Shown here: in pieces, positions 13,820 through 24,332 of the stretch
Position numbering within the stretch: position 1 is the stretch's first letter
Layout: each line of letters begins with the position of its first letter
Assembly: GCF_000264905.1 (NCBI RefSeq)
Contig: NW_006763134.1
Span: forward strand, 1,187,712 to 1,251,711
Direction of reading: 5' to 3'
DNA length: 64,000 nt
Origin: Stereum hirsutum FP-91666 SS1
Taxonomy: Eukaryota > Basidiomycota > Agaricomycetes > Russulales > Stereaceae
Program-made: the position numbers and the translations under genes
Notes under the pieces: generated by a model
Told to the model about the DNA's origin: nothing
The model's database searches: none
Seen by the model: the letters and a program-made list of their open reading frames with translations, nothing else

Positions 13820-16800
13820 TCACGAATTCTTTAACACTTCAGGCGCCGTAAACGCGATGGTTCTTCTCGTCAGCGAAGGCGGCACCGCTGAATCCTCACT
13901 CGACCTCGCGAGATCAAAGTCTTGCTGCGTCGTCGGACTTTCCGTTCTATAATCTACATCTAGTTGAAACCCGGGCATGATGGACATCTCGTCGGACTCC
14001 CGGGGTGTTGCTGCTCCAGATACCGGACGAGACGATCGTGGGGAGTACGTGCCATCACCAGTGATCGTGGGGTCAGATTTTGGATGTGTCCATATTCGTA
14101 CGCCACCATCGTGGCTTCCAGTGGCGAAGATGAAAGGGTCAGCGACGGGGTTCCAGGCAATGCACGTCAAGTCACCACCCAGAGCCTGTGAGCGAATATG
14201 ATGTAACAATGACCCGGATTCGCGATCCCAAACGTGGATGTCGCCAGCTATGCACATCACAGAGTACGTGGATGTCAGAATGCACTGTTTACAGAATGAA
14301 GGTGATGTACTAACCTTTACCGGCGCATAGTACGAGTTGATCGTCCTTTCCACCAAAGTAACTGTGTCCAGCGAAGTCCACGGGGTACTTCGGGAAGTAT
14401 GTATGTCGAAGGGACAGTCGTGTCGTAGAGTTTGGGACCGAATTATCGTTTTGGGTTTGTCTACTCCGATCTTTGACGGTTTCCAGTTTCCATAGTTGTG
14501 GTGGTGCCTATTAAAAAATTATTATATACAACGAGCTACATGCGGAATGACAAAGGGAGCGAACCTGATACTCGTAGCTGACGAGAGCGAATTGACCGTT
14601 GCGTGCTAAAGTAATATCTCGAATGTCATGTAAGACTGGTACTTGGCTATTGCTGGTGATTAGAGGTGTAGTACTCCGGGAAACAGAATGAAAGCTTACT
14701 TTTCGATCTCCTTTTTGTCTAGGTTATACGCTGATAGACTGAGGGTAAGCCATAGATCCTGCCAGCATTGAAAGAGAATACGAACAAATGATCTGCTTCT
14801 CAGCCTGACATTTGCTGGGTTGTAAGCCATCTAACGATGACTGCAGCGTACCAACACCCAGCAGGCGCTGTCCATCTGGTGTGACCGTGACATCGTGGAT
14901 AGTCAGGCGGTCGAAATGATATGTATCTAACACCTTTCCGGTCAGATCCTGTTAACCAAGGTCACGTCATAGTCAGCGAAAGCGGCAAGAGCGGCAAGCC
15001 GAAGTTCGTACTAGTTTGACGACATCGCCACCTTCCACTGACATGAATGCTAGGAGCGAAGCAAAGTCAGCCGTGCGAACTCTTCACGTGAAATAGAAAA
15101 AAGTACCTTCACCGCCTGGCATCCAACATATGGACTGTACAGATCGATGACGGTCGATCGTCTTCGTACACACTCCCGACTGAACAAAAAAAGACAGTTC
15201 AATAATAACACAACCGACGACTCACTGAAATGAACATACCACAGTCCAAACTTTGATGGCCCGAGTCAGCTTGGTGAGAAGCATGTTGCCGCTCGGCGAC
15301 CTAGACATCCAGCTATAAGCGAGATGGCAGAGGAAAAGATGAGCGGAGAGCGAACCATGCAACTTGACTGACAAAGCCTTGGGGATGTGCAAGTGTTCGA
15401 TGTGGCGTGAATGGATCCTAAGTGGGTGGTTAGATGAATACACCGACATGATGAATTCGGATGAATACCATACTCCCACATTGAAAATGACGGATGTTCT
15501 ATCCCAACTACGGAAGCGAACCCGTCAACACTTTATATATATATCAAGCAACGCAAAGCAGCTCACCTAGATGTCGCCAAAAACTTCCCATCCGGCGAGA
15601 ACTGTAAATGCCTAACCAACGCCGAATGCGCCGCCAAATCCTGCGTCGTCTCCATCACCCTCAACTTCGGCACCAGACTCGCCACCCTCGAGCTCCTTAC
15701 CGGCAAATGGCTCGTCATCCTCCTCTCCTTTCTCCGCACATACCCGTCCGAGCCCGACGCGGAGTTCGACATCGTCCTCTGGTGTCTCGAGTCTAGCCCG
15801 CTGGCACCGGTCATAGTGCGCATCATCATGACGTTTCGAACGGCGTTGGCGAACCGAGTGCGACCCGGGCTCATAGGTGTAGCAGGAGGACTGGACGGAC
15901 CGGGGCTGGGTGACTTTTCGGATACGAATTCGAGGGTGGAGGAGATGGTGGGCGAGGTCGGCGAAGTGGGTGATTTGGGATCGAAGGTGAGGCTCGTATT
16001 TCCGCCCAGTGTGGTGGTGAATTGTGTGGTTCCGGAACCGCGGCGACTGCGCATAGAGTTCAAGACGGGGTCGGGTACGTGTCCTGCGCTGGGCAGAGAG
16101 GTCTCGGATGCGGTCATGGTGAGGTTTGGTGAGGATGATGACCGGGAGAAGAGATTAGCGACGGCTGAACGCGTTGTGAGGGCTCCGTCTCGCGTTTGAT
16201 GGGCTAATGTGATGAGGGAGTAGGATATCTTAGAATAGACAGTGAGGAGGATGGTATACAACCACGAGAACGGGGGCATAGTGGTGAATCTCTCCCATAT
16301 GTCGTCGAGGGAATCTTGCAGCCACTTCTGACCCTTGTGGCGACTAAAAATCCATCGTTCGGAGGCGAACCAGACGGACACGGCTGCCAGGCCGAAGCTA
16401 CTGCAAGCGGTAAATACGGTCGTAATAGTACAGACGACAGGGTTCTGCACGACATCGATCAGCCATCTTCCTCTACCGAAAGCGTAGTGTAGAACTTACC
16501 TGTCCGGAAGAATACGAGAATAGGACGAGTCCCACTGAGAAACAAGCGACGGATAGGACCAGAAAGACCAGTGGCGAGCGCTTGATCCAAATGAGAACCC
16601 ACCAGGGGACGCGGTGTCCAGGAGACCGACTGTGATAAAGCATTAGCTGCTGCATCTGTCAGCTTACACTATGTACGTACTACATGGCCTGTTTCCAGGT
16701 CAATCCCAGCAAACTATTGACGGCAGCCGCGATACTGAAAACCATCGATGTGAACCAGAAGGCCTAATGAGAGTTAGTCCCGCCTCAGACGCGCCCACGA

Positions 16801-18473
16801 GATTTCCACATACATTGACGAGGTCTTGCCTGTGAAATCAATCAACATTACACCTTTAGTCTCTCGGTCAAGAACCTGGAATGGAGTGGATTGAATGTGT
16901 ACAAGGGTTCGCCGACGGAGGCATACGAGAATTGGAGCGTCGTGGCTGTGACGGCTGAGAAGAATGTGGCGACTGTCGATAGGTTGAGCAGGTTGCTGGC
17001 CCCGTGTTTTTGTGCAAATCGGATGGTCGGAACGCCTGTTATGTGGTATGAGCGAGCTACTTCATTGCCCACGGAGTGTGCGGTAAACGTACCAATCTCA
17101 ATAAACATAGACAATGATGTTGTGATGGAATCGATGTGGTCCCCGATCTCTGAAGATAAATCGTGAAGATATCGTTGAACTGCAGGATACCGAAATTGTC
17201 CTGCAAAGCACAACGTGAATATCGCTTGGCGCAGAAACAGCCTTTGCGAACGAGCAGACCTTCATACGCCTTCAAACATGATGCCCAATACTTCCATACG
17301 ACGTCAGTTTTTTTTGGAGAAAGGCAAATAAACCCCTTGGAATCGTCATACCTTCAAGTCGCCCTCAAACGCCACAATAGACGCATTCACCGCCTCATCC
17401 GTAAACTCCGGAAACTCATTCAAGCAATGCAAAAACGTGATCACATCATGCGCCAGCTTCCCAATCTGCGTCGGAAACTCCTCAGGGTCCAACTTATCGA
17501 ACACCATCGGTCTCCGCACATGTGGCGGCGCCTTACTCTTCCTCCTCGTGTGTCTGTGGGGGATCGCACCGTTCTTCATGCTGAGCGCATCCTTCTGTTG
17601 ATGCGAGATTTTGCGAGGGAAGAGGTCGGCTGCGTTTTCGCGGAAGAGGTAGGAGATTTGGGTGAGGCGCTCGCGGAGGTGGAAGGCGGAGGAGAGGATG
17701 CCGACGGAGCTGCCTAGTTGGCGAGCGGCGTTGGAGAAGTTTCGGAGCTGCGGATGTGTGGTAAGAGCGAGCTACGCGTGTAAGATAGTGTTCAGAAGCG
17801 GTATACGGACCTCTTTGTCCAACGTGTTGATTTTTCTGAGCCCCAATTGAACGCGTGAATATCCTCATTCTGTCCAAATCCAGAAGAGGAAACTCGAAAG
17901 ACACACCTCTGAAACCGATGAAAAGCTTCCGCACCAACTTTTTGCAAGTGCTCGTCGACAGTCGCTGCCCAACCTGATATCAACACCAAGCACACCTCCT
18001 TCGATGTCCAAGACAATTGGCAGTGGCACTTACGGACGTCATGATCTCCCTCAAAGTTTGGTTGTTGATTCGCTTCTACGGAAGCAAAATGAAACCGCAC
18101 ACCGATCGGACCCAAGCCAACCATAACGGAAACAACAAAGCAGCAGCAAGACGCACCATGTGTCCCATCCACCAACGAATCCTCCCTACTCAGCTCCTGC
18201 AGCGCATCCAACAACGTCAACAACGTCTGTCTCCTCTTCGCGTTCGTGTTCGTCGCGACCGGCGGGGCAGTCACTGGGTCGTCCGGTGCCGCCGTTACGT
18301 CGTTTGGGTACGCGGCTGTTTCTACTCGAACACCTCCAAGAATGAACACAATCTGTATGGGTGTCCGTGAGGGTTGAAGCACTCACCGCGCGGCATAATA
18401 ATTTCTTGATAATCTCCTCTAATTCGTTAGGTTGTGTGCGTATCGGCAAGTCGTTCACAAAGTCGTACAGCGT
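13820..18473 (-). CDS. Membrane-anchored WD40 protein (WDR26/Gid7-like propeller end)
   Basis: At least 22 small exons give about 1155 aa; acceptor and donor pairs were placed from 18473 down to 13820, including a 16-nt exon at 16829-16814. The N-terminal part is helical. Two or three hydrophobic segments follow (AFWFTSMVFSIAAAVNSLLG; SPLVFLVLSVACFSVGLVLF; VVCTITTVFTACSSFGLAAV). Next is a Ser/Pro-rich linker, then WD repeats from HLQFSPDGKFLATSSWDRT to ATGSHDGGVRIW. The last repeats (FGGKDDQLVLCAGKAGDIHVWDRESG in form) resemble WDR26/Gid7. A role in degradation or trafficking is only a guess. The first exon with the ATG was not found; exon 18473-18387 (TLYDFVNDLPIRTQ) is preceded by an acceptor. 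The junction at 17811-17772 is doubtful (see findings). Confidence 0.75.
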
Positions 18474-19481
18474 CTAAATACCCGGCGTTCGTCGTTATTG
18501 ATGGTGGCAGTCGAAGAATTTTGATCCGTGCTGCGTTCTATCTAAGCATAGACCAGCGCTGGCCAATCAACTCAAGTCCTCTTAATCTCCCAAGTAGATG
18601 CACAAAAGAAAGCGAAAGGAACAAAGATGAGCGTGCCGCAGATGATAGAAGTTCAAGTTGAAGAGTCGTGAGCGCGAAACTATAGATTAGCTATAAGAAG
18701 GTCTCCGAAGAAAACGAGGCAATTGAGGCGAGGCGAGGCGAGGAGTGCCAGTGCGTGGCGGGGTCTTGCCAATGGGCTGCTGTAAAGGACAAAAGGGGTC
18801 GCAAGTACGTTACGGCGAGCAAGGCCGACGATAGCTTTGGCGATCACACCTCGACTCGACACTCCTGCTACTGCTACTAAACGCGCGGCACGGACACGGA
18901 CATTGACGAGTCCCTGTTGACGTTGATTGTCCGACTCCGGTGCGTGGATTTCGAATTTGTGCGACAATTACGTCCGAGTCCTTAGCGCCGCCGCGAGGCT
19001 TTCCAGAAAATGCCGACGGTCTCGAATCGGTAAGTATCTCGGAGGCAAGGGGGAGCTGAGGAGAGCATCGTACGGGGGCATGCAGTGGAAGTGAAGTGAG
19101 GATGAGGAGCGGTGGGACGATTGTCAAGGCCACCGGCACAGGATCGACTCGGAAATAGGTTTCATTCCAAGCGAGGGGGAGGACAAATGCAATTATAAGT
19201 AACAGCAACAGCGTGTACATTCTACACAACATATGGCAAGCAGGCAAAGCAGCAGTCTCGATCTCATCTCATCTCATCGCTATGACGCCTGTAGCAATGG
19301 CATGACGGAACACAGCGACATAATTAAATAATTTAGCATGCAATTGTTTACGAGCCCTCCGAGAGTGCAAGTCGAGTCAGCCGGACCTGGAGAAATGAAC
19401 GAAAAAAAACAAACAAAAAATCGATAATTTAGATGCATACACACTCTTTCCCTTTCACATCCCCACTGGCACCTTCGACTC
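18474..19481. other. Region holding the missing 5' exon and promoter of the WD40 gene
   Basis: An acceptor (ATTTAG) sits at 18474-18479 on the minus strand. The nearest usable ATG codons upstream are near 18903, 19069 and 19247. None could be joined with confidence. The 3' flank of the next minus-strand gene is also here. Confidence 0.4.
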
Positions 19482-22363
19482 TCACTCCCCTTCCGACCCA
19501 ATAATCCCCTTCGGCACCTTCTTCAACTCAATCTCCATCACCTTCTTCACATCATCCAACGACATATCTCCCGAAGCCTTCACCAATATGCTCAGCTCCT
19601 CGTGCCCGTCCACCGACGGTCGCTGGCTTATGGCCTTCGCGACGGGTCCGGATGTCGCTGTGAACATGGAGCGGGAGGCGGTCGTGGGGTTTCGGGCGAG
19701 GTATTCGTCGAGGGGGAGCATGGAGACGCGACGTTGGAGGAATTCGAGGAGGCGGAGTCGGAGGGCTGTGGTCAAAACGAGACGGGATGAGAGGCGGCGG
19801 GGTGAGTATGGTCAGAGAGAGAAAGGGTAACATAACGATGGAACGTACGATACGGATTGGCTTTGATTGAGGACTGTTTGAAGACCGTGAGTAAGCGTGC
19901 ACGACGGGTAGGAGTGGGTATATTGATCTTCTACTCACCCATAGATGTGCTGGCGCCTGCCAAGGGTCCTCCGGGTGCTTAGCGTTGTGTTCGTTCAGTT
20001 GTTCCAATATACGGTGTAGCATGGCCATGAACGAGTATGTCGACCGGTCCTCCATTTCACCCCAGTCGAAAAAGGAAACCGTGAGCCAGTTCAGCGTGCG
20101 CTCTACACCGCACGAAATATAAAAATTAGTAAAATATCTCGGGGACGAGATACGAAAGGAACATACCCTTGACCGACCAGTCCAACATCCAAACCCCACA
20201 TAAAATCGAATGCTCCGGAATAAACGCATTCGTCCGTTTCGTATTAAACGCGATCCTACACGAGCCTTACTTAACGTTGTCCGACAAAGCGATCAAATGA
20301 CTAAGAACACGCACCATTCCTCCGCGGTCTTGTCCACAGACCTCTCCTTCGTCCACTCCGGCTTCGACTTATCCCGCCTCGCTCGTGCGCGCGCCCAGGT
20401 GAGTGCGACGAAGGGTTTATGATGCGGGGACATTGGTGGGTCGCGGAAGAGGTTGCGTGCTGTGAAGCCCATGGAGATGATTTTGCGTTCGATGTCTTCG
20501 TACGTGCTTAGGCCTTTTCTCAAAAAAAAAAAAATCACGATTGATGAATTTGTGAGCAACGCAGAGGGTCGATGAGACTGACCTGGCGAGTGTTCGAGAA
20601 CCTGGCCATTGTGTCAGTCGGTGGCTGCTTATATGTTGAAGGGACTGAAGAGGAGGAGACTGACCTCTGGGATAGCCAGTTTCGCGAGTTGATGCTCTTT
20701 CCAGAAATTATTGATCACTTCCAGGAGTTCCGGGAGTTCCGGACGGCCTTGCACGTCCTGCGGGAGCTCCCAAACCGCCATCTCCATATCTCTCGCTCCA
20801 AGGCTGCATATGAGGTTTATTAGCAGGGGTAAGAAGAAGAAGAAGACTGGCAAAACAAGAACACGAACCTGACATGGGACAGCTTGCACGTCTTTCTGTT
20901 CTCTTGGAAGAGTTCCTTGCATCGCCACTTGCCGATACCTAATCTCGTTGAGCCCCCGCCACAGTTCGAGCACCTAAAAGGGAAGCGAGATCGGTGTTCA
21001 GAATCACAGTTCAGCGTCCCGCGGGGGGCGAGTTGGCGAAAGAGCGGACGGGAATGTGTATGCCAGCGTACATACCGTTTATATTTCTGCGAGCAGGGCA
21101 CACAAATAACCTAAACACGACCACGACATCCGTGAGAACACTTGCAAGTGTACACTTCAAGCCGAGGGAAGTCAACCCTGCGGTGCCAGGGCTTCGTCCA
21201 CACAACCGTGGACCAGGTCGCCTTTCCAGAATAAATAGGTAGAGTATAAAGGACGCGAAGAGGCATACCTCGACCGTGAAGCTCAGTTGGCCCCTATTCT
21301 TCGCCAAAAATCCGCCCTGACCCCTAACCCTTGTGCAGACGCTGCACGTCGTCGGCAACGTCGTGTCCTCCACCTGATTCGTCCTCTTCCTGCTCGCCGT
21401 CCGCGGGAACACCGAGACGCAGTCGCTGCATTCGAAGTGCATCTGGTAGGGTACGTCGAGCTCGGTGCGGTTCCCTCGGAGGATGAGTTTGACCATGACT
21501 TTGGAGCAGTGGCGACATTTCGCGTCGTGTTCTTCGACGATTAGGGCCTCTTTCTTGGGCTTCGTTTTCGCGCTTTTACGGGGCGTGGATGTGGATGTTT
21601 TGGGTGTCGTCGTCGAGGCAGAGGCGGCAGCAGGAGGTGAGTCGGAAGGAGCGTCGGGTGTGCTCGCGGGCGAAGCGCTCGTCGTAGCGCCCATGGGGGA
21701 GATCGCTGAGGACGGGAACAAGTCGAATATACTGCCGAGGGATTGCGACTGCGACTGCGGGGTGAATGCGGTGGGTAGGGTGGGTAAAGAGGACGATGAG
21801 GCGGGTGGGGAGATTTGATTCTGAGCGGGATGGGCATGGGGATGCATCCCCAGCTGTGCCAATGCGAGCTCTGCCTCCCGTTGCTTTCGAAGTTCCTCCT
21901 CCGTCCGCCGTCGTTCCTCAGCGATCGAGAGCTCTAGCTCTCTGATCCGACGTGTCTCTCGCAGGACCTCGAGTTGGATGGAGGCATCTGAGCCACTGCT
22001 CTTGTATTGTTGGTGCGTCTGCTCTGTAGGACCTGCATCGTGTTGAGCTAACGATCCAGGAAAACCCGCATGCCCATTTACGGAGGGGTCAGAGTGGGGA
22101 GCGCCCTCGAGGAAACGCATGACGTCCGTGGGGTCGAGAGAAGAGGGAGTCGAGTATGTCGAAGTCCATGAGGGATCATGATGTTGACTCTGCTGGATAA
22201 TAGCGGGATTGTTGTCGAGGTTTGTTGTTTCTCCCGGCTGCGAAGGAAGGAGAGACTGCCAGTGGTCGTAGTTGAGGTTGACGTCGGGCTCGGGATGGGT
22301 GTGGGATTGCGGCCGTTGGTTCGTGTTGAAGGATTGCTGAGAATAGTAGTCGAAGTGGTTCAT
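19482..22363 (-). CDS. Unrecognised conserved-looking protein with CxxC zinc-ribbon-like region
   Basis: Minus-strand exons are 22363-21269, 21110-21076, 20973-20869, 20803-20665, 20601-20583, 20513-20315, 20255-20167, 20102-19939, 19873-19849 and 19765-19482, giving 717 aa. I do not recognise the family. Residues 1-270 are Gln/Ser/Pro/Thr-rich with a charged helix (RIRELELSIAEERRRTEEEL). Then come several Cys pairs: CRHCSK near 281, CSDC, CSVC near 339, and CVPC, CSNCGG and KWRCKELF at 366-400. They could bind two or three zinc ions. The C-terminal 300 residues look folded and mostly helical (NWLTVSFFDWGEMEDRSTYS; LRLRLLEFLQRRVSMLP). Two exons are only 19 and 25 nt. The start is the first ATG of the long open exon. 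Confidence 0.75.
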
Positions 22364-22819
22364 TGTAACAGCGGCCGGCCAGGGGTCGTAGTGCACGCGC
22401 ACGGGCTCGGGCTGCACGGCAAGGTAGTAGTGTTTTGGTCAAGGACGTAGTAGCCTTCGAAGGGTAAAGGTTGTAGGCTGCAGACAAAGGCCACGATGAG
22501 TTTCAAAATTCAAGTCATCCGACGACTTCCTTCATCCTCTACTCTGACCACCGTACACACGGCCGTCCCTGCCCGGCGGTACTTGCAACGCAAGCGCATC
22601 ATGCCGATCATACCGTAAATCTTTGTCTTCCCCGACGTTGTTCACCGCGGCGAACGACTCATATCAAGCATGGCCTTTTCGTACAGAAAATAAAAAGGTT
22701 TTTGTGCTATTTTCTAAGTCGGGTGATCCGAATTTCGCTCACCGAGTTGGTGTAAAAGCGCGCGCTTTGCTAAGTATGACACGTTCTTCCAGCTCACCTT
22801 TGGAAATATGATGAGATTA

Positions 22820-22899
22820 CAGTCGTTTGCATGTCATTCTGGAACCGCGGCGCGAGAACAGTTGTTTGGTCTGAACAAATACGTGACTGTCGGCCACCG
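22820..22899 (+). repeat. Left terminal inverted repeat
   Basis: The first 24 nt are identical to the reverse complement of the right end. The remainder is about three-quarters similar, with small indels. Confidence 0.75.
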
Positions 22900-23963
22900 G
22901 CCCGGATGTGTATCCCTGCAAGACGACTGGGCTCACTCAGTCCTTCCCTCAACCAACGTCCACACTATCCATACTGATACACACCATTCTATTTTGTGTT
23001 AATCTTCACACACAATCACCTGCTGCTTGACCTCTCCAATTCATCCTACGCCTGCTAGGGACATACACTGGGTAAATCGGCTGGACGATATATTGGGCCA
23101 CCCTTCCTCTTCGATCGCAGTCTCAACCGACAATTCCGCTTCGTTACTATCATCCTAACAGTCCCAGGCAACGCAAAATTGGCGACACGAGGAGCAGCCT
23201 CAATGGTCGCCAACGCTGTGTGGTAGAAGATGTGAATGCATAGGAGGGATGTTCGTGCGCTAGAACTTGGGTTGACGAGAGGGACATGATACGTGGGTAC
23301 GTTGCCCTTTGTGTGGGAGTGAGCGGCGAGATGTTGAAACAAACGTGAGCGGGGGAAGGACTCTGAGAGGAGTGTAGCCGTGTCCCTCCGCTGAGGTTGT
23401 TTCAGCTCTGGTTCATATCCTCGGGTGCGTTTCTTGCTTTTGGAGCACAGCAACTTCCCTTCCTCCTAGCTGTACCGACCAACACTGCTCTCAATCTCTA
23501 CTCGCCAAGTTAACCCTCCAAACAAGCTTGTCAAAGCCGAATCACCAACATATGTTCCTAATGTAACACGGGCAAAGATCTGCTCTTCTCCAGCTATATC
23601 TCCGTCCCATTCAGTCTCGAGGAAAGTTCTCGTTCGTGTCGAGATAACACTCCTGTTTGTTGACTTCGAGAGCTTCCCATCTGTCTGCCTCTCTTCTCTC
23701 TCGTGTACCCGCGTTCATTCCGTGCACAGTTGCCGTCTGTACTTGATTCTTTGACTCGATTTCTGTCATGCGAGGATATGCTGTGCGTCCGAAAACATCT
23801 GCCCCGCCGTAGTGTTTTATGTAGAAATATATTCCTCTTATCGTTCCTCATCTCTGAGTCATCCTCACAAGTTCTCAACCCGCAAGCACTATGATTGCAA
23901 GGCAAGTAGAAACATGAATGCTCGAGCATGGCAGTCACTTCAAACAACGCGCCACTGTGGCGC

Positions 23964-24043
23964 CCAGTGACCTACCGTGACTGTTTGGTCAGACCAAACA
24001 ACATTTCTCGCGAGGCGAATCCAGAATGACATGCAAACGACTG
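23964..24043 (-). repeat. Right terminal inverted repeat
   Basis: Reverse-complement partner of 22820-22899. The outer 24 nt are a perfect match, and TA follows directly at 24044-24045. Confidence 0.75.
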
Positions 24044-24332
24044 TAGGAGGCTTCTGAAGCTTCTCAATCAATTAAATCCAAGGATATACCTTGTTGCTAA
24101 CAAAGCCGGTCTACTACGAAGCATCCTGGCAGCGTTGAAATGGACGCGGCCAGGGGGCACAGCGCTGCGACTCACCGGGCCGCTGGATTCCGGCCCTGCA
24201 CTGCACTGGCTGCCGTACCTGTTCTGTTCCTCCAAACACCGATACCCTTTGCTCTCGCCCCCCTTTTTCGTTCCCGAAATTCACGCTGATACTGGGCTTT
24301 GTTACTGCCCACTCTTTCTCTAATTTCTTTTC

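Larger units (their letters stand above)
22820..24043. mobile_element. 1.22-kb TIR element with TA duplication (Tc1/mariner-type, non-autonomous)
   Basis: Both ends read inward as CAGTCGTTTGCATGTCATTC plus TGGA, identical for 24 nt. They then stay similar for about 80 nt (TTGTTTGGTCTGA in both). The element is flanked by TA on each side (22818-22819 and 24044-24045), the target duplication of Tc1/mariner-like transposons. No transposase frame is visible inside, so it is probably a non-autonomous copy. The right end carries two nested palindromes: GCGCCAC-T-GTGGCGC near 23950 and TGTTTGGTC-A-GACCAAACA near 23976. It lies in the gap between two genes; 22364-22819 and 24044-24332 hold only flanking leader sequence. 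Confidence 0.75.

Noticed and set aside
18810..19247. Minus-strand frame with a hydrophobic start (MYTLLLLLIIAFVLPLAW)
   Set aside because: Looks like a signal anchor, but the rest is Arg/Ser/Pro-rich without family features. It lies where the WD40 gene's leader must be.
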